From NCBI GenBank assembly GCA_902630885.1, contig CACOWI010000002.1, positions 62,001 to 126,000 on the forward strand: a stretch of 64,000 nt of DNA, given 5' to 3'. Shown here in pieces: positions 56,819 to 64,000 of this stretch. The DNA is from an uncultured SAR86 cluster bacterium (GTDB taxonomy: Bacteria > Pseudomonadota > Gammaproteobacteria > Magnimaribacterales > D2472). The translations under genes were made by a program, and so were the position numbers. Each line of letters opens with the position of its first letter. Position 1 is the first letter of the stretch. Under the pieces are notes generated by a model. That model worked only from the letters and a program-made list of their open reading frames with translations. It made no database searches and was not told where the DNA came from.

Positions 56819-57598
56819 TTGAGTCTTAATTTTGAAAAATGGCATGGTAATGGAAATGATTTCATCATTGTTAATTCTATTGAAAATGAATTAAAAATTA
56901 CCAAAAATAAAATAATCAAAATATCTGACAGAAATACTGGAATAGGTTTTGATCAACTTATAAAAATTGATCTTCCAACAAAGTCTAATCAAAACTTTTA
57001 TATAAGATTTTTTAATGCTAATGGATCAGAGGCTGGCATGTGCCTTAATGGCATAAGGTGTGCTGCAAAATACATATGGAATAATAGTTTTGCACCAATA
57101 AGCCCATTAAGCATTCAAACAAAAACAAAAAACATTGTTTGTGAGCCTAAAAAGAAAGATACAGTTCAGGTTCGCGTAAGCGAACCAGATAAGCTAAATC
57201 ATAAAGATTTGCATAATAAGTTAAAAAATAAAGCGATAAATAATTTTTTCATATCTAATATCGGCAATAACCATCTTTGTATAGAAATGAAATCTATTAA
57301 AAAAATTAATCTCAATGAAATGTATGAAAATCTTGAGACAGTCATCAAGGACTTTGATATTAACTTATCGATATTCAAAAAGAGCATAGGCAGCATTGAC
57401 ATAAGAACATATGAAAATGGAGTTGGCGAAACCCTCTCATGTGGATCAGCGGCATTGTGCGTTGCTTCAAACTTTCTCAAGGATAAGTCTTTAAAAATAA
57501 AATCAATGGGTGGCGAATTAGTCTTTAAAAAAAATAAAGATGGTATATTAATGACTGGCCCAACAAGTTTTATATATAAAGGAAATATAAGTGAATAA
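56819..57598 (+). CDS. dapF: Diaminopimelate epimerase
   Basis: Interconverts LL- and meso-diaminopimelate for lysine and peptidoglycan. The 259 residues begin with FEKWHGNGNDFI; the two active cysteines are in MCLNGIRC and LSCGSAALC. The first motif is normally CGNG; here the glycine is replaced by leucine. TTG start at 56819 with GAGG before it. Overlaps the DUF484 gene by 8 bases. Confidence 0.93.
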   Translation: MSLNFEKWHGNGNDFIIVNSIENELKITKNKIIKISDRNTGIGFDQLIKIDLPTKSNQNFYIRFFNANGSEAGMCLNGIRCAAKYIWNNSFAPISPLSIQTKTKNIVCEPKKKDTVQVRVSEPDKLNHKDLHNKLKNKAINNFFISNIGNNHLCIEMKSIKKINLNEMYENLETVIKDFDINLSIFKKSIGSIDIRTYENGVGETLSCGSAALCVASNFLKDKSLKIKSMGGELVFKKNKDGILMTGPTSFIYKGNISE

Positions 57599-58211
57599 AA
57601 AATTAAACCCTAAAGATGTTGAACTATTTTTACTTGATAACCTAGATTTCTTCGAGAGCAGAGAGTCGCTGGTTGCAGAAATGAAATTTAAACATTCATC
57701 TAGTTCTGCCTCCTCAATTCTTGAGAGACAGATAATAAAACTAAGGGAAGAACATAAAAATCTAATAAATTTAATATCATCATTTGTCGAAACAGCATCC
57801 ATCAATGAAGATCTATTTAATAAATCTAAAAATCTTACTTTAAAGATTCTTGAATCTAGTTCAAAAAAAGAGCTCGTAAAAGTGGTGGAGAATACTTTTA
57901 AAGAAGATTTTAAAGTGGATAAACCGTTACTTAAATTTTATAAGAATGAAAAAATTGATGCCCTAGAAAAAGTAACCAATCTTTCATTCCATAAAGGCGC
58001 TATACACTGCGGATCATTCTCATCGGAAAAAATGTCAGAATTGTTCAAAGATAAAAAAGTTGAGTCTATGGTAGTGTCCGTGATAATTATTGACAGTGAA
58101 ATTGGTCTTTTAATGTTAGGTAGCTATGACAGAGCGAAATATCTAGGGGATGAAGATACAACTTTTATTGAATACATAAGAGATGTTTTAGAGAAAAAAT
58201 TATCAAATTAA
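57591..58211 (+). CDS. DUF484 family protein
   Basis: A 206-residue protein found between dapF and xerC in many gammaproteobacteria. An N-terminal helical region (LNPKDVELFLLDNLDFF) precedes a GAF-like domain (about 85-206; LLMLGSYDRAKY). GTG start at 57591, overlapping dapF. Role unknown; its place suggests a link to XerC or cell division. Confidence 0.88.
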   Translation: MNKKLNPKDVELFLLDNLDFFESRESLVAEMKFKHSSSSASSILERQIIKLREEHKNLINLISSFVETASINEDLFNKSKNLTLKILESSSKKELVKVVENTFKEDFKVDKPLLKFYKNEKIDALEKVTNLSFHKGAIHCGSFSSEKMSELFKDKKVESMVVSVIIIDSEIGLLMLGSYDRAKYLGDEDTTFIEYIRDVLEKKLSN

Positions 58212-58214
58212 TAT

Positions 58215-59111
58215 ATGAAGAATACTTCACCTATTCTTAATGACATAAAGGAATACCTCGTATTCGTATCACAAGTTAAAAATCTCTCTGAAAATACAAC
58301 TAAGTCATACGAAAGAGATCTAAAAAAACTATTACTATTTTTAGAAAAGTTAAACATAACAAAATACTCAGATATAAAAGAAGAAATTTGCTCAGCATGG
58401 ATAGGGGATCTTTATTCGCAAAATAATAAACCAAAAAGTATTCAAAGACATTTATCTTCAGCAAAAGGATTCTTTAGATTTTTGAAAAAAAATAATCTTA
58501 TAGGCTCATCGCCTTTTGAACTAGTGACTGCACCAAAATCTTCAAATACTTTGCCTGATGTGCTCTCGCCTGAAGATGTTGAACAATTATTAAATTTTAA
58601 ACCATCAAACACAATAGAGATTAGAGACATGGCTATTGTAGAACTTATGTATTCTTCGGGTTTAAGAGTTTCAGAAACTGTAAATATAAATATAGGTGAT
58701 TTTGAGGAAAATATGTCTTTTCTTCGTGTAATTGGAAAGGGCTCAAAAACAAGACTAGTACCAATGGGTAGATTTGCTATAAAAGCAATTAGTAATTGGC
58801 TTATTGAGAGAGAGAAAATCTTAAATAGTACAAATGCCCTTTTTTTAAATTCAAAAGGCACCAGACTTTCAGTAAGAAGTGTTCAACTTAGGCTCAAAAA
58901 AATGGCAACTAAACAAGGCCTTCCTCCAGTTCATCCACATATGTTAAGACATAGTTTTGCGACACATATGCTTGAATCCAGTGGTGACTTAAGAACCATA
59001 CAAGAGCTTCTTGGTCATAGCTCATTGTCAACTACTCAGATATATACAAAATTAGATTATCAACATCTAGCAAAGATTTATGATAAATCTCATCCACGAG
59101 CAAAAAAATGA
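58215..59111 (+). CDS. xerC: Tyrosine recombinase XerC
   Basis: Resolves chromosome dimers at dif with XerD. The 298 residues have the SAM-like N-terminal domain (about 1-95) and the catalytic set: arginine in SSGLRVSE, lysine in [23 protein letters not shown] and the nucleophile in IYTKLDY. Position after DUF484 favours XerC over XerD. Overlaps the HAD gene by 4 bases. Confidence 0.94.
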   Translation: MKNTSPILNDIKEYLVFVSQVKNLSENTTKSYERDLKKLLLFLEKLNITKYSDIKEEICSAWIGDLYSQNNKPKSIQRHLSSAKGFFRFLKKNNLIGSSPFELVTAPKSSNTLPDVLSPEDVEQLLNFKPSNTIEIRDMAIVELMYSSGLRVSETVNINIGDFEENMSFLRVIGKGSKTRLVPMGRFAIKAISNWLIEREKILNSTNALFLNSKGTRLSVRSVQLRLKKMATKQGLPPVHPHMLRHSFATHMLESSGDLRTIQELLGHSSLSTTQIYTKLDYQHLAKIYDKSHPRAKK

Positions 59112-59815
59112 ATAAGAAAATAAAATTAATAACTTTTGATCTTGACGATACTTTGTGGGATAACCATCCTACTATAATCAAAGCCGAGGTAGACACAAGA
59201 AAATGGATTGAAGATCAAGTTGGCGAAGTTGAGTGGGGTGATTTGAATGATTTTTTGGTACTTAGAGAGGATTTAATAAAAGAAGATGAAAGCATTGCAT
59301 GGGATATTAGCAAACTCAGAAAAGAAATTTTTAGAATAAAACTTTCCCACGTAAATCCAATAGAATTAAGGGATGAAATTGTTAATAAAGCTTTCGAGAT
59401 TTTTATTTCGAAAAGACATGAAGTTACATTCTTTGATGGAGTTAGAAAATGTATTTCAGACTTATCAGAAAAATATTCTTTAGGAATTTTAACCAATGGT
59501 AATGCGGATATTTATAAATTTGATGTAGGTAAATATTTTAAATTTTCAATCAGCTCTCTTGAAGCAAAAAACAGCAAGCCAAATAGATCTCACTTTGATA
59601 TGGCATTATCAAAAGTTAAAGATATTGGTTTTGAAAATGTTCTTCACATTGGCGATCATCAAGTTAATGATATATTTGCGGCAACTGAACTTGGTATAGA
59701 TTGCTTATGGTTCAATAATAATAATGTTCAATGGGAGCAAAATTTTAAAAAGCCTGATGAATTCTCATCTTGGCATGATTTAACAAATATAATAAGTAAT
59801 AAGTATGAAAGATAA
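59108..59815 (+). CDS. yigB: HAD-family hydrolase, YigB-like
   Basis: A 235-residue phosphatase of the HAD family. Motif I is [10 protein letters not shown], motif [10 protein letters not shown], motif III K in SKPNRS, motif [11 protein letters not shown]. In E. coli YigB dephosphorylates FMN and follows xerC, the same place. Substrate here is inferred. Overlaps ubiK by 11 bases. Confidence 0.88.
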   Translation: MNKKIKLITFDLDDTLWDNHPTIIKAEVDTRKWIEDQVGEVEWGDLNDFLVLREDLIKEDESIAWDISKLRKEIFRIKLSHVNPIELRDEIVNKAFEIFISKRHEVTFFDGVRKCISDLSEKYSLGILTNGNADIYKFDVGKYFKFSISSLEAKNSKPNRSHFDMALSKVKDIGFENVLHIGDHQVNDIFAATELGIDCLWFNNNNVQWEQNFKKPDEFSSWHDLTNIISNKYER

Positions 59816-60035
59816 AGATCTAACTGAAGCGCTCAAAAATATTATTGAGAAAGAATTTAAGAATTTTAGTAAATTAATTCCTAAGGATGTTATTGAAAAT
59901 GTTAGCAATAATATTTCACCGCAAATTGAAAAATTTATAGAAAAAAGTGGTTATGTAAAAAAATCTAAGTATCAAAACTTAGAAAGAATATTAAATGATC
60001 TTGAAAAAAGAATAAAAGAATTAGAAAAAAAATGA
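59805..60035 (+). CDS. ubiK: Ubiquinone biosynthesis accessory factor UbiK
   Basis: A 76-residue BMFP-type protein that trimerises through a coiled coil and pairs with UbiJ. The C-terminal pattern SGYVKKSKYQNLERILNDLE aligns with the E. coli region around VSREEFD and ends with a leucine-zipper-like helix. It is placed after yigB rather than near ubiE. Assignment rests on size and pattern. Confidence 0.8.
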   Translation: MKDKDLTEALKNIIEKEFKNFSKLIPKDVIENVSNNISPQIEKFIEKSGYVKKSKYQNLERILNDLEKRIKELEKK

Positions 60036-60051
60036 CTATAATGAATACAAA

Positions 60052-61200
60052 ATGAATGATTATACAAAAAAAATTTTTAAAAAAGACGATGCGCTCGTAG
60101 CAAAAGAAAAGCAAGAGTCACAGCTTAGAAATGCCAACATCCTTGGTGCTGCAAATTTAGTTGTAAATGCAAAAACCCTTCAATCACTCCAAGAATTAAA
60201 TAAAACACAACAAGAGCTAGTTGCAGTGAATCAAGAGCTCTTGGCTATAAATCAAGGTGTTCTTGGCGAACTTACAAAACAGACAAATATTCTTGAAAAA
60301 CAAGAAATGGAAAGACAAATAGAAAAATATGATAAAGATGTTCAAAATCAACTTAAGGATGTCGTATTTAATGTTAATCAAGATGTTGAAAAAATTTTGA
60401 ATACATCATCCGGGATTGCTGAGTCTTATTTTAGATCAAGAGCACTTATATCAGCCTTAAATTCTTATAATGTATCCTCTTCATCATTTTCAGAAATTAA
60501 CGATAAAGTGTTTTGGTCTAATTTAGAAGATAAACTTAATAATATTACATCTGAAGCTAACAAAAGTGACGATAAAACTCTAAAAGAATTTATCACTGCG
60601 CTTGATAAACTTTATAAAATCGAAAACTTTGAATCAAATGATAGCGACTCGATTGTCAAAAGCATTGCTGAATGCGAGGAAGAAATTAACGGCATAAATG
60701 AATTTTTAGATATTTACAAAGATGATGTCAGCATAAGAAAGAGGTTAGCTGACTGCGTAAATGATGATGATTTCCATCCAAATGTGCAAAAAGAGATTGG
60801 AGATTTAATATGGCCTGATAATGCTCTGTATGGTTGGAGCAATATAAAACCATCATTAAATCAAGCTTTAGGGTTTGCACAAGGTGCTGCAGCACTTGCG
60901 CTCCTCGCAATTGGATTTGCTATAAGTGAATTCATAGGACTTGCCATTATTTTTGGAATTCCATGCCTTTGGTATGCCTCTTTAGCAGCTAATTGGTGGG
61001 AAGTTAATCGCTTCCCAGATGAGTGGAAATTAACATTTGAATCAAAACTAAAAAGTCTTCAAAACCAATTAGATAATCTAAAAGAAAAGTCATCTAAAGT
61101 AGAATTTGATCTTTTGGAATACAATAAAGATCTTAAAGAATCTACTAAAGAAGTTGCCAGCTTCTCAAAACACTATCCGTTTTTAAGCGAAATATTTTAA
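60052..61200 (+). CDS. Unrecognised coiled-coil protein with a central membrane hairpin
   Basis: I do not recognise this 382-residue protein. Residues about 10-110 are a glutamine-rich coiled coil (LQELNKTQQELVAVNQELL); about 110-260 is acidic and helical; residues about 283-325 hold two hydrophobic segments separated by a short turn (AAALALLAIGFAISEF and IGLAIIFGIPCLWYASLA); the last 55 form another coiled coil. No signal peptide. It follows ubiK by 16 bases and may share its transcript. Base composition is like its neighbours, so no sign of recent transfer. Confidence 0.65.
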   Translation: MNDYTKKIFKKDDALVAKEKQESQLRNANILGAANLVVNAKTLQSLQELNKTQQELVAVNQELLAINQGVLGELTKQTNILEKQEMERQIEKYDKDVQNQLKDVVFNVNQDVEKILNTSSGIAESYFRSRALISALNSYNVSSSSFSEINDKVFWSNLEDKLNNITSEANKSDDKTLKEFITALDKLYKIENFESNDSDSIVKSIAECEEEINGINEFLDIYKDDVSIRKRLADCVNDDDFHPNVQKEIGDLIWPDNALYGWSNIKPSLNQALGFAQGAAALALLAIGFAISEFIGLAIIFGIPCLWYASLAANWWEVNRFPDEWKLTFESKLKSLQNQLDNLKEKSSKVEFDLLEYNKDLKESTKEVASFSKHYPFLSEIF

Positions 61201-61203
61201 TTT

Positions 61204-61788
61204 TTATAGCTGGCTTAGATAAGTATCAATTCTTTCAGCATTCATTACAAAAGATGATTTAAGAGTATTTGTTGCTGCTTTAATATCATCCATATTAGTA
61301 GCCTCACCAACCTGAATTACTCCTATCATAGCCATCATTACATGAGGGTCACATTGATAAACATAAATCCCTTCAGTATCAAGAGTTACACTAATATCCA
61401 TATTCATCTGGCCAGTCCAAGGACTTGCTCCACTGGGAAGCATTCCATCGATACTTGCTGAGTTATGAGACATATCAACAGCTTTAAAATGAATAGTGTC
61501 TCCTTTGGAAACCTTTATAACAGCTGGTTCAAAAATCATTTGGCCCCCATCGCCGGAGTTAAGCATTTTTATGATATGTTCTGAACCTTCCGATAATTGA
61601 ACTTTCTCTACTGCTACAGTATCTGAAGCCATGGATTGGCTAGCTTGTGCAGCGCTTCCACAATTCTGTCCTTCTAAACATAATTTAACAGGAATTGATA
61701 ACCTATCAATAACAGCTTCCTCATATTTTTTTCCATTAAATATAAAAAGAAAAAATAGTGGTAGGATTAATAAAAATTTTTTTTTCAT
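61204..61788 (-). CDS. Cupredoxin (pseudoazurin-like blue copper protein)
   Basis: Periplasmic electron carrier of 194 residues. A signal peptide (1-17) and a linker of about 50 residues precede the cupredoxin domain. The type 1 copper ligands are visible: histidine in MSHNSAS, then cysteine, histidine and methionine in YQCDPHVMMAM. The layout matches pseudoazurin, including the C-terminal helices. It sits 7 bases downstream of dsbA, on the same strand as cytochrome c4. Its partner oxidase or reductase is not in the window. Confidence 0.87.
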   Translation of the reverse strand: MKKKFLLILPLFFLFIFNGKKYEEAVIDRLSIPVKLCLEGQNCGSAAQASQSMASDTVAVEKVQLSEGSEHIIKMLNSGDGGQMIFEPAVIKVSKGDTIHFKAVDMSHNSASIDGMLPSGASPWTGQMNMDISVTLDTEGIYVYQCDPHVMMAMIGVIQVGEATNMDDIKAATNTLKSSFVMNAERIDTYLSQL

Positions 61789-61795
61789 AGTATGT

Positions 61796-62425
61796 TTAAG
61801 AATTTGGTCTTTGAAGTTCTACAACATGATCTACAACTTTAAGTATTCTTTCGTATGAACCACTAGGGCTAATTACATACTTGCCATCTACAATCATGAC
61901 TGGAGTAGATGACACTTTAAGTTGTCTTCCATGTTTCATTGCTCTATTTACTTTCTGTTTTACTGTAAAAGAATTCAAATATTGTGAAGATATTTCAGGA
62001 GGTATACCGAAGCCTGAAAGAAAATTCTGAATATTTTTTGGATTTGATAAAAAGTTACCTTCTTTATGAATTGTTACAAATACTGCGGAATGAGCTGCGT
62101 TTAAACCTAGCGCCTCAATTGTATAAAACAAAGATGCATGAAGTTGATGAACTGGTCCCCATGTAACAGGAACTTTCGAAAACTTTATATCATCTCCTTG
62201 TTTTGAAGACCAATTATTTACGACAGGATCAAACTGGTAACAAGCACGGCAGCCATACCAAAATGTTTCAGTAACTTCTACTACACCATCTTTTTTTATT
62301 GGGAGCGGATCATTTACAAGTATGTAATCTCTTCCAAGTTTAAAATCATCTTCTTCAGAATTCGTAAACGAAACAAATAAGATAAGAGATAAGTAAGTTA
62401 AAGAGTATTTAATTAATTTTGTCAT
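61796..62425 (-). CDS. dsbA: Thiol:disulfide interchange protein DsbA
   Basis: Introduces disulfides in periplasmic proteins. The 209 residues have a signal peptide (about 1-23), the thioredoxin-fold active site C59-R-A-C62 in FWYGCRACYQFDP, and the cis-proline in SSTPVMIVDG. The dipeptide RA differs from E. coli's PH, so redox potential may differ. Overlaps cytochrome c4 by 4 bases; this order is known in Pseudomonas. Confidence 0.93.
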   Translation of the reverse strand: MTKLIKYSLTYLSLILFVSFTNSEEDDFKLGRDYILVNDPLPIKKDGVVEVTETFWYGCRACYQFDPVVNNWSSKQGDDIKFSKVPVTWGPVHQLHASLFYTIEALGLNAAHSAVFVTIHKEGNFLSNPKNIQNFLSGFGIPPEISSQYLNSFTVKQKVNRAMKHGRQLKVSSTPVMIVDGKYVISPSGSYERILKVVDHVVELQRPNS

Positions 62426-63087
62426 TGATATAACCCGTGCATATAATTTGCTAAAGCATCAATCTCATAGTCAGTTAGATTTGCAGCAACTGATTGCATA
62501 ACCAGTGAAGACTCTCCTGCATTTCTTTCTTTAGATCTATACGCTTTAAGTGTTGATGACAAATAGCCAACTTGTTGGCCTGCCACAGAAGGATATCCTG
62601 CTAAACTATTGCCTTGACCGTAAACAGCATGACATGAAGTGCATGCAGGAATTTGTTTTTTAATATTTCCAAATCTATATAACTGGGTGCCGAGCTCTAA
62701 AAGCTCTTGATCGTTTTTAGCTTGGCCAGTAGTACTGTTGTACTTTGAATAATATGCAGCTATATGTTTCAAATCTTCGTCATTAAGTGTTTGTAGATAT
62801 GGTGTTACAGACATCATTAAAGCGTTCATTCTTGCTCCATCTCTAAAATACTTTAACTGTTCATACAAATACTTTTGGTTTTGTCCTGAGAGTTTTGGCC
62901 AATCGCTACTTATGCTATTTCCATCAGCTCCATGACATGCAGCACAAGAGTCTACTAATTTAGCTCCTCTGTCGGCATCACCAGAAATAAATGTTTCTGG
63001 CATTTCAAATTTTTTAGATTTATCATCAGCTGCACCAATACTTACAGATAATGCTAACAAAATAAAATATAGTAATGAAAACTTCAT
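62422..63087 (-). CDS. Dihaem cytochrome c4
   Basis: Periplasmic dihaem electron carrier to terminal oxidases. After a signal peptide (about 1-19) the 221 residues hold two similar cytochrome domains, each with a CxxCH (CAACH near residue 47, CTSCH near 150) and a downstream methionine (ALMMSV, SLVMQSV). dsbA overlaps its stop; engB is divergent with 69 bases between. Confidence 0.95.
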   Translation of the reverse strand: MKFSLLYFILLALSVSIGAADDKSKKFEMPETFISGDADRGAKLVDSCAACHGADGNSISSDWPKLSGQNQKYLYEQLKYFRDGARMNALMMSVTPYLQTLNDEDLKHIAAYYSKYNSTTGQAKNDQELLELGTQLYRFGNIKKQIPACTSCHAVYGQGNSLAGYPSVAGQQVGYLSSTLKAYRSKERNAGESSLVMQSVAANLTDYEIDALANYMHGLYQ

Positions 63088-63143
63088 TGAAAAATATTAA
63101 TGTGTGTAATACAGGAATGTATTATAAACCCAGGTTGATATGA

Positions 63144-63149
63144 TATAAA
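63144..63149 (+). promoter_or_regulatory. -10-like box before engB
   Basis: TATAAA ends 7 bases before the engB ATG, with no Shine-Dalgarno sequence, matching the leaderless-type spacing elsewhere in the window. Confidence 0.3.
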
Positions 63150-63156
63150 CGATTAA

Positions 63157-63738
63157 ATGAAAAACCTTTTTAAAAATACTGAATTTGTTTTTGGAGTGAC
63201 AAGCTATAAAAATCTCCCAGAAGATATTGGCTGTGAAATTTTACTTGCAGGTAGGTCTAATGCAGGAAAATCTAGTGCATTAAATGCTCTTACTGATAAT
63301 TCTAAATTAGCAAGAATAAGCAAGACTCCAGGAAGAACTACGGAAATTAATTTTTTTAAAGTAAATGAAGATTTAATGCTTTTAGATTTACCAGGATATG
63401 GGTTTGCTAAATCTAGTAAGGCAAAAAAGAAAGATTGGGGACCATTATTAGGACAATACTTTCGACAACGAAAGGCGCTTGCTGCAGTTATTATATTTAT
63501 GGACATTCGTCATCCATTAAAAGAAAGCGATTGGGATATGATTCAATTATGTAGAGATTTTAATATCCCTTTTATACCAGTTCTTACTAAAAGCGATAAA
63601 TTATCAAATAATAAAATTTTAAATGTTATAAAAAAAATTCAAGACAAAATCCAAGAAGTAAATATTTTAGCTATTTCGTCCCAAAAAAGGACAGGTTTTG
63701 ACAAGCTTTCTGCAGAAATATTAAAATTTATTCGATAA
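63157..63738 (+). CDS. engB: Ribosome biogenesis GTPase EngB (YihA/YsxC)
   Basis: GTPase for 50S subunit assembly. The 193 residues have G1 AGRSNAGKSS, G2 PGRTTEINFF, G3 LDLPGYGFA and G4 LTKSDKL. Full length. Its stop and the next ATG share one base. Confidence 0.96.
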   Translation: MKNLFKNTEFVFGVTSYKNLPEDIGCEILLAGRSNAGKSSALNALTDNSKLARISKTPGRTTEINFFKVNEDLMLLDLPGYGFAKSSKAKKKDWGPLLGQYFRQRKALAAVIIFMDIRHPLKESDWDMIQLCRDFNIPFIPVLTKSDKLSNNKILNVIKKIQDKIQEVNILAISSQKRTGFDKLSAEILKFIR

Positions 63739-64000
63739 TGTTTGAATATCAAAATCAAAACTGTGGCCTCACTATGGAAAAAGCTCTAGAGTGTTACTAC
63801 AACTCTTTCCCTGAAACTAAAGAAATCTTACAAGATAATGAAGATTCTGGAACCCTTTTAAGAGATCACGACTGTACTCATGTTATTTTTGGGCTAGATA
63901 TATCTATTGAACAAGAGTCTATTCTTGATACTTGGGTATTATGGGGCAGTAAATGGGAGTTAAAATATTTATTAGGTTATCAAAAACTTCCTCAGATAAA
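63738..64000 (+). CDS. COQ4-like protein (partial, cut by the right edge)
   Basis: A frame that starts at 63738 on the last base of the engB stop and is open to the window end (87 residues). It contains H44-D-C-T-H48, and E60 follows exactly eleven residues later. This HDxxHx11E pattern is the metal motif of COQ4, a ubiquinone biosynthesis protein. The N-terminus is shorter than in classical COQ4. The match is to the motif and its surroundings (VIFGLD), not the whole protein, so the call is tentative. Confidence 0.55.
   Translation, partial: MFEYQNQNCGLTMEKALECYYNSFPETKEILQDNEDSGTLLRDHDCTHVIFGLDISIEQESILDTWVLWGSKWELKYLLGYQKLPQI

Noticed and set aside
58442-58861. 139-residue minus-strand frame inside xerC
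   Set aside because: Antisense to conserved recombinase codons; no domain or promoter.
1-64000. Defence island, prophage, CRISPR array or integrated element
   Set aside because: No repeats arrays, transposases, phage genes, attachment sites or composition shifts were seen; xerC is the chromosomal housekeeping recombinase in its usual place.

Overview
The window is a gene-dense, AT-rich stretch of bacterial core chromosome. Gene content and gene order are gammaproteobacterial: mepM-anmK-erpA, pcnB, tsaE-amiB, priA/rpmE, zapA-6S RNA-5-FCL next to pepP-ubiH, miaB-ybeZ-ybeY-corC-lnt, orn/rsgA, ubiE-ubiJ-ubiB-tatABC, lptM-dapF-DUF484-xerC-HAD, and dsbA-cytochrome c4-engB. Intergenic gaps are short, neighbouring genes often overlap by 1, 4 or 8 bases, and several usual neighbours are absent. 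Together these suggest a streamlined marine gammaproteobacterium, possibly of the SAR86 type. The lineage is an inference and no marker gene proves it. I see no CRISPR array, insertion sequence, prophage, tRNA or rRNA.

Layout. 1-11.7 kb: tyrS (minus, cut by the left edge), putA, an M23 peptidase, anmK, erpA, hemG-hemL, a PfkB kinase, dksA and pcnB. 11.7-24.5 kb: a deoxynucleoside kinase, acs, a small lipoprotein, an MBL-fold/NUDIX pair, an alpha/beta hydrolase, a membrane protein with a probable beta-propeller, NAD(P)HX dehydratase-tsaE-amidase, priA, rpmE, dut, sixA and rpmB. 24.5-36.9 kb: an orphan iron-type binding protein, ubiH, pepP, a coiled-coil small protein, zapA, 6S RNA, 5-FCL, a DUF5916 outer-membrane protein, ilvA, rpiA, a glutathione peroxidase with a structured leader, and a fused beta-oxidation enzyme. 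36.9-48.1 kb: L,D-transpeptidase, the lnt-to-miaB operon, DUF1820, orn, rsgA, ubiE-J-B and tatA-B-C. 48.1-56.7 kb: a minus-strand sugar-phosphate operon (tkt-pgk-class I fba-dtd-LOG-membrane protein) divergent from metK-ahcY. 56.7-64 kb: lptM, dapF, DUF484, xerC, HAD, ubiK, an unrecognised coiled-coil membrane protein, then cytochrome c4-dsbA-cupredoxin (minus), engB and a COQ4-like gene cut by the right edge.

How the genes fit together. Ubiquinone is a recurring theme: ubiE, ubiJ, ubiB, ubiK, a ubiH-type hydroxylase and a COQ4-like protein, alongside electron donors and carriers (PutA, cytochrome c4, cupredoxin). Other groups cover envelope maintenance (mepM, anmK, amidase, L,D-transpeptidase, lnt, lptM, tat), ribosome and tRNA function (rsgA, engB, ybeY, miaB, tsaE, dtd, rpmB, rpmE), methyl metabolism (metK, ahcY, 5-FCL) and carbon metabolism (acs, fused beta-oxidation enzyme, fba, pgk, tkt, rpiA).

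The least explained parts are the structured leader and tiny membrane peptide upstream of the glutathione peroxidase (34430-34642), the coiled-coil membrane protein at 60052-61200, the membrane-propeller protein at 17105-18478, the lysine-rich tail on DksA, and a recurring promoter layout that suggests leaderless transcripts. I did not find a clear new multi-gene system.
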